Of a stretch of DNA of 64,000 nt, positions 24,301-35,579 are shown piece by piece (within the stretch, counting starts at the first letter, position 1; each line of letters begins with the position of its first letter). Below the pieces are notes generated by a model. The model ran no database searches and was not told where the DNA came from. It was given only the letters and a program-made list of their open reading frames with translations. Position numbers and translations under genes: made by a program. This DNA is from Nematostella vectensis. Taxonomy: Eukaryota > Cnidaria > Anthozoa > Actiniaria > Edwardsiidae. The stretch is taken from contig NC_064047.1 in NCBI RefSeq assembly GCF_932526225.1, forward strand, positions 4,711,501 through 4,775,500. The letters are read 5' to 3'.

Positions 24301-27300
24301 TATGTAATGACCAAACAGTTGGACATACATAAACTTGCAGCCAATAAGAGATCACTTATAAAGAGATAACGGATGATAAAAAATTTCATTATTCGATTTG
24401 AAACTAAAATAAAAAGGTTTTAAACCATATAGTCGAATTCAGGAGTTAACAACGTAATCGCTCATCTCGGCACATAAGCATGGTGACATCCAGACCCCTT
24501 TTGACATATGCGTGATATTAGTTTGCATTAGGTATAAATAAGTTCAAATATAATAAATAATAAATTATTAATAAATTATTATTATTAAAATAAACTCTCA
24601 AAAGCAGTTACCTAGCAAGTTATCACCATTAGGCAATGGTCTTCCATCTTGACCATATCTGTCATGAACATGGAAGCTCCGCCCATCACCACCATGATCT
24701 GTGTCACTATCATTGATTGACGCTTCCATGTCACTATCCTCAACATCAGCATCATCTGACTGATCCAGGAAGGCTGGCAAGCTATTGCGTAACTCATGCT
24801 GGATGCATAATACCAAATGGCGGAAGGCTAACTGGACAGACTTGGCCAGCACTGATTGGCTGTCTTTGGTGTATGGAGAAATGTCAATGTCTTCTTTGAT
24901 GAAGTGCAAGAGCTCGGAGCAGTTGGCCATCCAAAAGGCCAGGCTCCCTGGCATGTGGCTGTTTTCCTGGAAATAGTCCAAATAAATCATAGATGAGTAG
25001 GTGTTTGTTTGTGTTTCCTTGCTTTGTTGATCAACAACTCCTTTGTTATTGGTTATAATTGAAAATACAAAGGTTCGTTTGCAACTTCAAAAATCATCCA
25101 CGATGATACTTTATGATATTTGATTGAAAGTTTCTTCAGTTGCTTGCTCGAATCAGCTGATGGGAGTGGATGTTTTGAGTCACTTGGTAATACAGTATGT
25201 GGAAGCATAAAATTGCAGAGAGATAAGTTCAAGCTTATAATAAGTCTATCGTATCATTTTCATTTACAACTTCACACATGCTTACCCAAGATTTGCTGAA
25301 GAGGAGGGGAATCAGATGGAAAAAGGATTGCATGACAACCATTCAATAAGAAATAACCCACTTTTTGTCAAGAGAGTGCAGGGTGCTTGAACAAGCACCC
25401 TGTGCACCCCCTTGGGTGAGTGTCTACACAAATGAACTGGGTCTCTAATATCAAAGTGAGTTTGTGACCAGAGGCATGCTTCTAATATCATTTTGCTGGG
25501 CTAGCATTAATAATGTGATCAGAAAGTCCTGCAAATCAAGTGAAGCAAGGTGGAGGCTAGCTTTTTCAGCATATTTTTTTTACTATGACTTTTAGCCAAT
25601 TAGCTAAGTATACTCACCCTTATAGTAGATCTTGCCATGTTTGCAATCTTCATGATCGTCACTCCTAATCTTTCTGCTTTCTGCTGTGGCATCAGTTCTG
25701 GCCGATAAGCACTGGACATGCGATACCGTGAACACATGTACAATGTGTATGTTGGAGCGAGCTTGAAGTGTACTGCTAGACCGTTCACCTCACTGATCAC
25801 TGCAGCAAAGAAAGCATCCTCCCCTGACTCTCTGAACTCTAAGGTGGCTGGTAGCTTGTCTCTGACACTGTTTGGGGACTTGGGTGAGCTTGGCGAGGGA
25901 GGAAGTCTATCGTAGGTGTACGGAAGCTGTTGAAAAATCATGTTAGATTTAACCATCAAGTCAGTGTACTTTTTTAAATATGTTTTCATAGACAATGAAA
26001 AATCCTATACAAATGAGATACACATCCATCAACCTTAATCAATTTCACATCAATCACTGTGAAAATTCAACCCGTATTACATTAAAAGTTATTCAAGTCT
26101 AGTTGTAAAGAAGATGACACTTTAATGCCACATCATGCAAATCAGTACAATTGATTTCAAATAGCCCTCAGACTTACATCATGCGCATCTATAAATTCTG
26201 GCCCACTGACTGTCTTGACATCGCCATCCACATCAAATGTTGTTTCGAACATTCCATCCTTGTGGACACTTGTGTCAAAATCTACAGAGTCCTCGACATG
26301 GTTCTCATGGTGACTGCGTAGTGCAGGGCCAGATGACCTGGGCCGGCTACAACAATAGACCAAAAATCATGTATTGTGCTCCGATTGTAAAATTGCAAAA
26401 TATTATTATTTATTTTTATTATTGCCATCGTTTGTAGACAGAAAAACAGCTGTTCATTTTCAACTGCAGATGTTTTGCCCATCTGCCTATAATGTATTTT
26501 GTGAATATTTTTAGAATGTTTCTTTAATTTTTGCTTAAACAAATATGCATGCTAAGAATTTCTTATCTTTTGCATGGTTATTTGCTGAACAGGTATGCGA
26601 CAAGGCTAAATTAACGGTTAAAAAACAAACAGGATGTAAACTCTGCTAGCGAAGTAATGCAGCTTGAAATGCAGACAGATACCACTCCAACAATTGAAAT
26701 TATTACATCAAACTCAAATAGAGTTGAATAGTACTGACTTTCTATTAAAAGTATATTGCAATAAGATAAAAATTTATAGTGCATACCTTTGTCGGCCCCC
26801 TCGATGACCCTCAGAGTCACTCAGACTGCTTGCACTTCCTCTGTCACCGCCTGGTGCACTATGCCGCTTGTGCTTCTCCTCGTATGCAGGATCACAGAAC
26901 CTAAAGACATGTACTCTCCCAAACTTGACCACATCTCCATGCTGCAGTGTCGTGGTCTCATAGACACGCTTCCCATCAACAAACACCTCAGCGTCACCAT
27001 TACTGGGTGTCACAGACACCCTTCCATCCATATTTGTGATGACGCAGTGTCGTGGGAGAATGTGGGGTGCTACTAGCTGGAGGTGACTTCCCCCCGCTGA
27101 CATCAAACTCTCACTGCCTACATCGGTGACATTCATCTGTAAGCGATGAATTTCAGGCTTGTGGTCGAGTTCTCTGCCATCGGGAGAGAGCTCTTGTAGG
27201 TAGGGAAGAAGGTGCTGTGGGTATGTTGATTTGGCTAACCTCTCAGCAACTGACTTATCAGGTGATACATCCTGCATAGGACTTCTTGTTGGAGACTTTG

Positions 27301-30300
27301 ATCGCCTCTTATCCCTTCTGTACTTTGGAAGGTTTGCCCTACGCCGCAAGTGAAATGCAACTGACCCTCGGTTCTCTGGCCATGTCACTGCAATCCTCAG
27401 AGGGCAGTCTTCATCATGAACGACCCTCTCTTTGCCTAGAGTGGCACTAGTGTTGGAGCCCTCCGGTGGGATGTTCACCATAACTAGACAATACTCTTCA
27501 GGGTCTTCTTTCTCCATATTGTACTTGACCAGCGCCTCTTTCACAATATTCGTAGTGATCTCATCAACTGAGACTAACAGAGTCTTGTATGGAATCTCAG
27601 GTTTGAGTGTTTCGGCAAATATTTTCAAAGTTCCACCAGGGGCACTCTCGCGACTTTCAAACTCCTTGAGTTTTTTCTCCAGTTTTTGTTGCCGCCTCCG
27701 CCGCATGACTGCCTCAGGGTTGGATATGCTCCGTGTAAAGCTCGTCTCTGGCAATTCATCATACAAATGTTGTGCAATAGCAGTGTCATCTTTTCCAGCT
27801 TTGACCTTTTTAGCTTCTTCCTCTCTTTTCTTTTTCATTTGTTTCTTCTCACGTTTCGAGAGTCGTCGTTTTAGGTTCTGGTTTTGCTCCCCCTCAAAAA
27901 GATTTTTGGCGTGGACGATTTTATCCTGATCACTTTTCAAAAGGAACCTGCCTTCTCTGTCATCCAGCTGCCATTCTAGCTGTATTCGGAGCGGGTGATC
28001 AGTGGCTTTCAACTTGTGGGCTTCTGTCAATACAAAATAAAACTATTTCAATAAAAAGAAAATAATGCTTTTAATTCGAAACTAGTAAGGAGGTTTTTTT
28101 ATATGCCTCTTTGTATATCTCACCATACTCAAAACTGTGTGTTGATGGGGAGGGAGGGGGGGGGGGGATGCAGACAATGATAAAAAGTCCAATCTATGCT
28201 TAAATACAAACAAGCAATGTTTGTCATGTGTGTTAGTAAACAAATGAAAGAATACATTTCCAATAATGCATTATTTAGATGTTCATAATAATTCAGTATG
28301 AGAAAACTATAATGGAGGGAATAGTAATTGAATATGTTTTATTTTTACCCATCATACTTTTTAAGATATGAGAATAAAAACATATATATCTGACTTAACA
28401 CAATCTGACAATCTATGCATACAATCTGGTCTAGGTATGATTGTTATGGCTTTTCCAAGTCACACAAACAGGATGCATAAAGATTTATTGCTCATTTTGC
28501 TTGATGTCAACATCTTTATTATGTACCTCAATGGTAAAAAAATACAAGTGATCTCAATAAAATTACTTGTTGAGTTTGGGTTTTAGTTAGTCAGTAAATG
28601 TCAAAAAACATTCAGTATCTGAGAAGATTAGCTAACCATTTGGGGAATGTGATTTCTACAACTGAAATAAAAAAGCACCCTGTGTACAATAACCTACTAT
28701 CCCTTTATTGTGCATCATTTGAACAAAACATGAATTGAATTCCTTTAGGACTTTAGAAAAATGTTTGTGTTATCAATGACTAAAATTCTCAGTTATCATC
28801 AGCGGTTTTATGTTGGTGCTGTCAATGTTTTTCTTGATAATCAAAGATAGTTAAAATTCTTCAAATTGCAAATGTCTTATACACCTAGCTGAGCTCCAAC
28901 AATGAGAATTTAGATACATGCACGCTCATGGGGGTTCTGTATAATAAATTCAATTATATAAATATTAAGAATGATTCACCATAAATAGAGCCAGAGCAAA
29001 GAGAGAGAGAGAGACAGAGAAGGGGGGGGGGGGAGGGGGAGGCAATGCAAGTTGAGTTTTATTAGTAGTTTATAAGATAAACTAAGTAAAAGTCAATTTA
29101 AGTCAGTAAAAGTTTTCTTGATTTTTTCTGCCTCTAAAACAATCTGGTATCAAAGCCAGAAAACTTATCTAATGCTGAAGGCAAAATATACAAATGATAA
29201 GAAAAGGAAGAAGAAGAAAATTAAAAATGTAATTTCTCAATAATTTGATTGCATTTGACAGACATACAGACTGCTAGCTAGCATATCCACGCTAAACTGA
29301 TGATAAACATTTTCAAATAACACATTTTCAAGTATGGAAGAAAATGCAATATTTATTACAACTGGACACATGACTGTACAACTGCTTCTAATATTTCACA
29401 AGCAAGTCTCGATTTTCAAAACACCCCCAGTGCGTAAACAAATAACGCAATGACGGAGAGATGTCTGAAATGTCGAAAAACTTTCGCGCGTGCCCTTGTA
29501 AATATTTGAGATTTGGTACGTTTAAGACAATACAGATAAAGGAAACGTTCACTCTTGCTTCAAATCGTCTATTTAAGTCATATTTATTACCAACACGAGC
29601 CTATTTATTGTATGTTTTATTGTTATTGAGTGCAATTCCTTTGTTGAGATTTTAGCGTGGTGTCTTTTTGCTCAACGCAAAGATACTATTGCTGGTGACT
29701 GAAATCGTTGTAAAGATTCAAACTTGAAAGCCATTTGAGTGCATTCGCCGAACCCAACAACAATACAAGATACTGCGAAGTGGATTCCCGTACTAGTAGT
29801 TAAATTGGCCTCTCGTTGAACCTGCTTTTGAACTCGGGAAATTTCTGAATATACAGTAATATGGTGCGATTAATGAAATTTGAGCTCAAAATGGTGCACG
29901 AAACAAGATTTGTTTCCGCAAAGGTCAGTACTTATTAAATAGACATAGTACAAAGACATCGCGCCCGTCGTCACACTGCTATCGAGTTTATAAAATTGTT
30001 GGTTGGGAAATTTTAAAATCAATCATCTTTTCGAATTTTATGAAACTCACGAAACCTCCGTGCATGATTGAGAGGTTGATTTCAGCACTATTACCAATGT
30101 TGATAGTTAGCGGATTAAAATAGGGGGAGTAAACGCTTTAGTCTACCATGTTCCTCATACAAGCCTAAACACTGAACGTAGATTCAGTGTGAAAATAATA
30201 CAAAACCAAAGTGAGGGAAATAGTCTTTCAAGACGTCGGTTACGCATTAGTGGTTACGACTTCGAGTTGGTTGTAGCGTACAATAGAGGACGGTTAACCG

Positions 30301-31114
30301 ACATTCGAGGGCTTGGTTTATGCCAAGCGATAAAGATTACAATGTCTACACCCGTTGTAGTTCAGAACTTGGAGTGTTTTTGTCTTAAAATGGACAGAAT
30401 GTAGCGGGTACCCAGTTTGGCAAGCTCTTATTAATGCAAGCCGGTAAACAAACGAAGCTGGCGGTAGAATTCGCAGTACTTTTATAAACGGATCTTTCGA
30501 CGAAGAGCTGATCTGAAAACCTGATCTAAAACACATTATTAGGAGCGCAATAGTTTCTAAAGTGCGGTTGGGTTAATTTGTTAGGCCTGTGAAATGAATA
30601 ATTCCAGTAGGTAAACTTTAGAAGAGCGGGAAATATTCGAATTTATTCAAGACTCGCTCGTATAGACGATCAACGTAGACTTTACTTTCAACACATTTAC
30701 CTCCATTCGGATGAACTTCGTATAGCGAATACGAGGGATTTGTCAGCATTTTCATATCTGGATGAAATTTATCCACCAAGATTTTGGTCACATCGTCCGT
30801 GTTATCCTTGCTTGAAATTCGTACGCATTTTGTCGCTACTTTGGACCCGGAATCTTGGAAGAAAAACCTCATGACACCACGGTACTCCAAATCCTGAGAA
30901 GGAAATATCACGGGTTACGAAACCTATACCTCTGGATTGAGCACAGGACTACAAAAGCCACTAACAAGAAGATCACAACTTTATTTTTTTTTTATTTTGT
31001 ACAAACCTCTGTCGGTTCGCTGATTGCGAAGATATCCAGTCGGCTGGCATTCCATTCTTCGATCAGTTTTAGTAAGTATTCCCTTTCCTCTGCTAGCGTT
31101 CTTATCTCCGCCAT
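12819..31114 (-). CDS. AFDN: Afadin (canoe), actin-linked junction scaffold
   Basis: Twenty-one exons (3' coordinate first): 31007-31114, 30701-30893, 26787-28023, 26178-26346, 25618-25926, 24612-24966, 23925-24220, 23548-23688, 23114-23312, 22663-22734, 22407-22426, 22201-22278, 21709-21774, 21268-21341, 20885-21006, 20275-20502, 18622-19745, 15971-17380, 14848-15078, 13945-14382, 12819-13646. All phases agree; total 7698 nt, 2565 residues. Afadin couples nectins and cadherins to F-actin and binds Ras/Rap. Domains in order: RA1 (about 37-130), RA2 (229-326), FHA (386-480), DIL/cargo-binding (about 600-950, with LLRRCRVNAALTIQ and QGLELAADCHL), PDZ (about 1038-1125, GMGLSIVAAKG), a very long Arg/Glu-rich helix, then a proline-rich and actin-binding C-terminus with FKQKMKMF. 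Human afadin is about 1820 residues; nearly all the extra length is helix. Exon 20 has two in-frame acceptors (14382 or 14373). Confidence 0.97.
13736..13915. repeat. Degenerate 78-bp tandem repeat in the last afadin intron
   Basis: Two to three copies of a unit of about 78 bp containing CAACGGACACTCTTG, a TCACT...ATGATTCAC stretch and AAACCTCC. AT-rich, non-coding. Confidence 0.6.
15097..15718. repeat. ATC/ATT trinucleotide microsatellite, about 620 bp
   Basis: An almost pure trinucleotide array (ATC, ATT, ACC variants) in the afadin intron between exons 15971-17380 and 14848-15078, ending about 20 bp before the acceptor of the latter. It opens long frames of poly-Ile/Thr on one strand and poly-Asp/Ser or poly-Met/Ile/Val on the other; these are artefacts of composition. 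Confidence 0.95.
15971..17380 (-). other. AFDN: Afadin exon 18: 470-residue charged helix with internal repeats
   Basis: This exon alone encodes residues about 1598-2067. After a short start containing NTPYGRAIVIKQ it becomes almost entirely Arg, Glu and Gln. At about 16690-17000 the DNA is a tandem 30-bp array giving repeated RERQE units. The i/i+4 pattern of opposite charges suggests a single alpha-helix rather than a classical coiled coil. Phase 0 at both ends, so it could be skipped without a frameshift. Confidence 0.85.
17838..18479. mobile_element. TIR element carrying a satellite array and a large hairpin
   Basis: TGCCTAGTGCACACTAG at the left faces CTAGTGTGCACCAGGCA at the right: 17-bp terminal inverted repeats with one mismatch. 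The interior is a tandem array plus a 28-bp-armed hairpin at about 18316-18372. It lies in the afadin intron between exons 18622-19745 and 15971-17380. No clear target duplication (AAA on both sides). Confidence 0.7.
17858..18330. repeat. Minisatellite of about 37 bp with stem-loop units
   Basis: About eleven copies of a unit containing GACATAACGACATGAGTG and GCACGCACTCTGTTTAGCCC. GAGTGC-AC-GCACTC inside each unit is a perfect 6-bp stem with a 2-base loop. Some units have an extra CGACATAA/CGACATCA block, giving a variable period. Confidence 0.9.
19993..20199. mobile_element. MITE family A, diverged copy in an afadin intron
   Basis: Begins TATACATCTATTTCAATAAA and ends GAAATAGGTGTATA; the interior includes GATTAGTACCCATAAGC and CATTCGCCATTTGC, shared with the copies near 49930 and 63615. 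GTATAC is present at both edges. Confidence 0.7.
21905..22175. mobile_element. Foldback MITE with arms of about 95 bp in an afadin intron
   Basis: GCGTAGCTGGCGGTTAT on the left is mirrored by ATAACCGCCAGCTACGC on the right, and similarity continues through GAATACGCGAACTCGTT and AGTTTGTTTTGT towards a short centre. It fills the intron between the two exons encoding the start and middle of the PDZ domain and ends about 25 bp from the donor at 22200. Confidence 0.8.
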
Positions 31115-31765
31115 GGTAAAATCTGTGCTCTTTTGTCTATGGAGTAGGTCTTTTCGGAGTTTTAAAACTTCGGGTCAGTCCCGCGAAGTGTGATTTCGTA
31201 ATTACATTGTTGCAGCCATTCGGCTTTCAAACGGCCATTTTTACGGTCGACATCCAACACTACCGAGGCCTCGGTAAAGAATGCATAACAACATCTCAGA
31301 AATACTGCACGCTAATTGGCTTAAATCTTAATGAAGAATGTGACAAGGAGAGCGCAAACCCGGGAGGGGTAGTGATGATTATGCAAACAATGCAAAGAAG
31401 CAATTTTTCGTAATCTTTAGTTTATAAATTGGAATTTATGTATACGTCACTCGATACGTCAGATAATCGGGAATGCAGAGTACAGGAAATGCGGCTATGA
31501 AAAAAAATGTCATGGAACGATGATTCACGGGTGAGCAATTTACGATAAACGGCGGGGAAGAGCTTTAGATGTCTGAGCACGCAAAAAACATGGACTGAAT
31601 CCTCATTCCAAAAAAAAAAAAAAATAATAATAATAATAAAATAAAAGAAATGACTGCTCTCCCGAAAGTTGTACCACCGCATTGTCACTGAAAATTATAA
31701 AAAGACAAACAGACAAAGTTTTTTTTTAGAAAACTGTAGGTAGTCAAATCGTGTTTGTAGGGGTG

Positions 31766-32098
31766 CTATACACTCTTTTTTTTTATAAGAACGTCTAATT
31801 TTCATTTGAGGCTGGGCCGTTCTTATTTTTGGGACATTAAAAGGCTGCATATGTTCTCAACGATGTTCTTAAATTTAAGTGTATATAAGAATATAATACA
31901 CAATAAATTATTAGGAAGAGAATTACACTAATGATCCATAGCAATAATAAGGTTGTTACTATTTGAACGCGTCAGGACTAAAAAGAAAAAAAAAACATTC
32001 TGCTATCTGAGCCTCGGCATGTTCTTAACATGTTCTTATAAAAGGTGAAATCTCAGGCTGGACGTTTTTATAAGGTTCTCATAAAAAAGAGTGTATAC
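31766..32098. mobile_element. MITE family B, complete copy
   Basis: TATACACTCTTTTTTTTTAT at the left is answered by AAAAAAGAGTGTATA at the right. TA at both edges suits a Tc1/mariner-type target. The interior contains GAGGCTGGGCCGTTCTTA, shared with the fragments near 32457 and 34265. Confidence 0.75.
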
Positions 32099-32456
32099 TT
32101 ATCCTAATAAAATATATCATAACAAGTGATTTCATGGATGGATGGGCATTTGATGATCCTATGCGATAAACATGCAAGCAATACCGTGAGATAATAGTCA
32201 GGATTTATAGACGTGACCGTATAAGCCGAATAAGAAAAAGACACTTGCTTTTTGTTTTGGCTAAGGATGCGGAAGTTCCACGGACAGCTTGGATAAGGTA
32301 GTGTGACAAACAACAATAACAAGGATCAGAAGTGATACTTTCACACAGAACATTGGACATGTAGTCGTTGAAATTGTCAACGCCCTCGTCAACCCGTCGA
32401 TTCTGGTCGTGATTTGCACTCGAGGCGACCGGTAGCTCGGGAATTTCGCGAGTAGT

Positions 32457-32545
32457 GCACACTCTTTTTTATATAAGAACGTGTAATTTTCAATTGAGGC
32501 TGGGCCCATAATTATTAGCATTTTGAGGCTGAAAATGTTCTTACG
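32457..32545. mobile_element. MITE family B, left fragment
   Basis: CACACTCTTTTTTATATAAG, then TTTTCAATTGAGGCTGGGCC, as in the complete copy. It stops where the GC-ended element begins at 32550, so a nested insertion is possible. Confidence 0.6.
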
Positions 32546-32549
32546 ACTA

Positions 32550-32765
32550 AGGGCGCGTTTTTTCCCTATAATTCTGGAATGGGAATCGTTGGTAGAGAAT
32601 GTTCAGAATGGCATTCGAGTCATTCTGCTACAGGTAGCAGAATGGGTGGAATGGCCTCCGTTCCATTACGGAATGGGAACGCGGGATAAACGAACGCGCG
32701 CTTTTTCTATTTTAATCATTCTCATTACGAAATCACGAGTTCAAAAAAAAAAAAAAACGCGCCCT
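32550..32765. mobile_element. MITE with GC-rich ends
   Basis: AGGGCGCGTTTTTT at the left faces AAAAAACGCGCCCT at the right. The interior has several GGAATGG/CCATTCC-type blocks (GAATGGGAATCG, CAGAATGGCATTC, GTTCCATTACGGAATGG). About 216 bp, no coding capacity. Confidence 0.6.
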
Positions 32766-34264
32766 GAGTGTTCTTCTTATTTACTTTCTTTTCTCTAAAA
32801 AAAAAGAAATTAGTTCCTCCAGTTCAAATAGTCAAGAGTTCCAGGAAACATACTGTATACTTTGAATTTATTTATCAAAATTGATAGTTTTTTTTATTTT
32901 TTTTTTATTTTCTAGTGTTCCTGGTTTAAACTGTGCAATATTTGTTACCGTAATTTTTTTTTCCACTATCTTACAAAAACACCACGAGTTAATAATCAAT
33001 ATGTTAATGTATGCACTTGAATTCATTTGAATTTCAGATTTAGCGATAAACCGGACCCGGTGTCCATTGAACACACTTCGGTCTCGACTCGTGCTCGAGT
33101 TTCTAAGCGAATTTCTTCGCTTATTCGCACGTGGAACGTCGACGTAAACTCGCTGTAAGTACACCAATGCATTGTCACTGGTATAGCTCTTGTAAATGAG
33201 ATGTTTACGTTGTAAAACTTCTGTTGTTTCCCTGCAACAGCCTTGACACCGGTACAGTGAAATCCGCTGTTTTGAGTGTTGGCTGAACGCGTGGCGGATT
33301 CATATGTCAGCGTTGTTGAACTGCAGTTCACAGATAACATTATAGTCGTTTATAGGGATCAAGTGATTTGTCATCAGAGCGCTTTGTCAGTGTCTGTATG
33401 TAGTAGGCTTTGAAGAAAGTGAAACAGAATGGCATAGCGTAAATCGTAAACAAACACTCTGACCCTTCCTTGCGGTCTCGCAGGTGGACTTCTATCTACA
33501 TTTGAAACCCGCTAAAATCTTCCTATATTTTTAGAATTCTCTTTCTAATACGAAACTAGTTTACATCTCATATTTTTATTTAAAAATTAACCGAACAGAA
33601 TAGTGTTAAATATATTTATCCCATGTTTTAGAATCAAGAATTTCAATTTCATTTTGCTCTTTCACCTGCTGATTATGAATAATTTTAAGGGGAAAATATA
33701 AACGTTTAAAAGTTTTATAACAAGAACCTTTCGGATCACTGGACCGATATGGATATCAACTAAATGAACAGCTATTCGCCTGTCTGATTACAGTGACTAT
33801 TTTACATAAACGGTAATAGAAATCTTAAAAGCATTATCAATTATTCATTTATTTGGCCAAATCGGACAGAGCGCCAGAACTCTCCCTGGCTTGGGTCCGG
33901 CAAATTGCTTTCAGTATTATCTTGAGCGATGCCAACAGAGGGTTTCTACTGGATTGAATATTACCTTGGATGACAAATTCAAATTTCTTGCACGAACAAG
34001 AATCTGAAATTTGATAATAATATCAGTACATGGTTTAGAGAGAACAAAAGAATTATGCCGAAACAAACTATAGCCCTTTTACGTGTGTTTTATTTACAAC
34101 ATAAAATCCAGTATTCGAAATTAATAAATGATAATCATAATTGAAAAAAAAAAAAAAAAAAAAACGTTTAGAATATCTCCTCAGTTTTGTTTTGTTGTCT
34201 TTTTATTTTCTTCTGTTCTATTTCACCTTTTTTTTTTTAAGTGCTAAAATAATTATGTTGAAAC

Positions 34265-34370
34265 TAGATACACCCTTTTTACGAGAACCCACTAATTTTC
34301 AGTTTAGACTGGGCCTTTCTTAATTTTGAAAGCGTTCATATGGATGTAAAATCAGGCTGGTATGGGGTAT
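34265..34370. mobile_element. MITE family B, diverged fragment
   Basis: GATACACCCTTTTTACGAGA followed by AATTTTCAGTTTAGACTGGG aligns by eye to the left arm of the copy at 31766; the right arm is missing. Confidence 0.5.
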
Positions 34371-34371
34371 A

Positions 34372-34545
34372 AATCACGTTTTACGGACCGGGAAAAATGG
34401 CGTTTCACGTTTCACGGACCGAAAAATGGCCTTTTAAATCGCTAAATCACGTTTCACGGACGCCTCAATGGACGAATTCACGTTTCTCGTAGGGTAAAAA
34501 CATGGCCAAATCTCGTTTCACGAAAATACCCTTCACCACCCTGTT
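34372..34545. repeat. Degenerate tandem repeat around CACGTTTCACGGAC
   Basis: CACGTTT(C/T)ACGGAC occurs three times and related forms (CACGTTTCTCG, TCGTTTCACGA) twice more within 175 bp, spaced irregularly at about 20-50 bp. Confidence 0.6.
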
Positions 34546-35016
34546 AATTTAGAGACTTGCAGCCTGAAATATACACACAAGTGCTGATTATATCAATATG
34601 ATACAAATAAAGTATTAAATGGTATTTAATGGTAATTAATGGTACTTAAGTCGCAAATATGAACACAATTTGATTCTTTATATCAGAACGCAACACTCTA
34701 ATAATAATTTTTTTCTGGCTGCTAGAAGTCTAATAATAATTTTTTTCTGGCTGCTAGAAGTTTAGGATATAATCAATTATTTTATGCTTTCGTGGCTCAC
34801 TGTTCACATTTTTTTATCCTATTTCTATGCTATCAGATGGTCCCACCAGCCTGCATTTCTATAGCCCTGCCTGTGTGCCTGTCTCCAGCCTCCTGACACC
34901 TGAAACCTGGGACAACATGCAGCCGGCTCAGGAAACAACCCCCAAAAGGTACCCAAGCCATGCCACTCCTAACCCTTCCTCGAGGGTGGTTAGGTGGGTT
35001 CTGAAATAACTTAGAT

Positions 35017-35235
35017 CAGGGCCGTAGCAGGCCTAGAAATATTTGGGGGGGGGGGGGGGCACAATACGTAAACATTAAGAAAATATTAGGGGGGGGGGCA
35101 CAATACATAAACATTAAGAAATATTGGGGGGCACAGCCAAGCCCCTACTGGTCATTTCCTTATAAATTTTTTAAATATTGTGGGGGGGGGGGGGGGGCAC
35201 ATGCCCCCAATGCCCCACTCCCAGCTACGGCCCTG
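35017..35235. mobile_element. MITE with CAGGGCCGTAGC ends and 5-bp target duplication
   Basis: CAGGGCCGTAGC at the left faces GCTACGGCCCTG at the right, and TAGAT lies directly outside each end (35012-35016, 35236-35240). The interior has three G runs, each followed by GCACA and similar sequence. No coding capacity. Confidence 0.75.
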
Positions 35236-35579
35236 TAGATATTTCATTTATATAAATATATCTGTTACATAACAAAGAGACATGTCTTTTGCTTTTTTTA
35301 CTCAAAGGGGGAATGAATATCCTAAACAAACATTTTCCATCAAATGTTGGCAACACTCATCGCTCAACACCAAAATGCTCTTAGATGAAATAATGAGATA
35401 TTTCTGGCCGATTGATAGAGGATAAAGCAGTAGCAGCAGTGAATGATTAGGGCTGGAAAATGGTGGAGTTAATATAGGTACTAAAGAAAGTGTCTGAGAG
35501 ACCAATTTTTAAAGATTTCTGAATTAGTGGACGTTGGAAAGGGGTGCCACTGTGTTATGTTGACTGGTCGCTTGTCCTA

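Larger units (their letters stand above)
31115..35579. other. Intergenic region between afadin and the patched-like gene
   Basis: It holds the afadin promoter side (no clear core motif), AAT repeats near 31610-31640, three copies of one MITE family, a GC-ended element, a diverged tandem repeat and a G-rich MITE. A minus-strand open frame at 33023-33340 (105 codons) and others near 32100-32520 have no recognisable domain, splice context or partner exon. I call no gene here. Confidence 0.5.

Noticed and set aside
33023-33340. 105-codon minus-strand frame upstream of afadin
   Set aside because: Mixed composition is not unlike coding sequence, but I recognise no domain, no partner exon and no splice-consistent gene around it.
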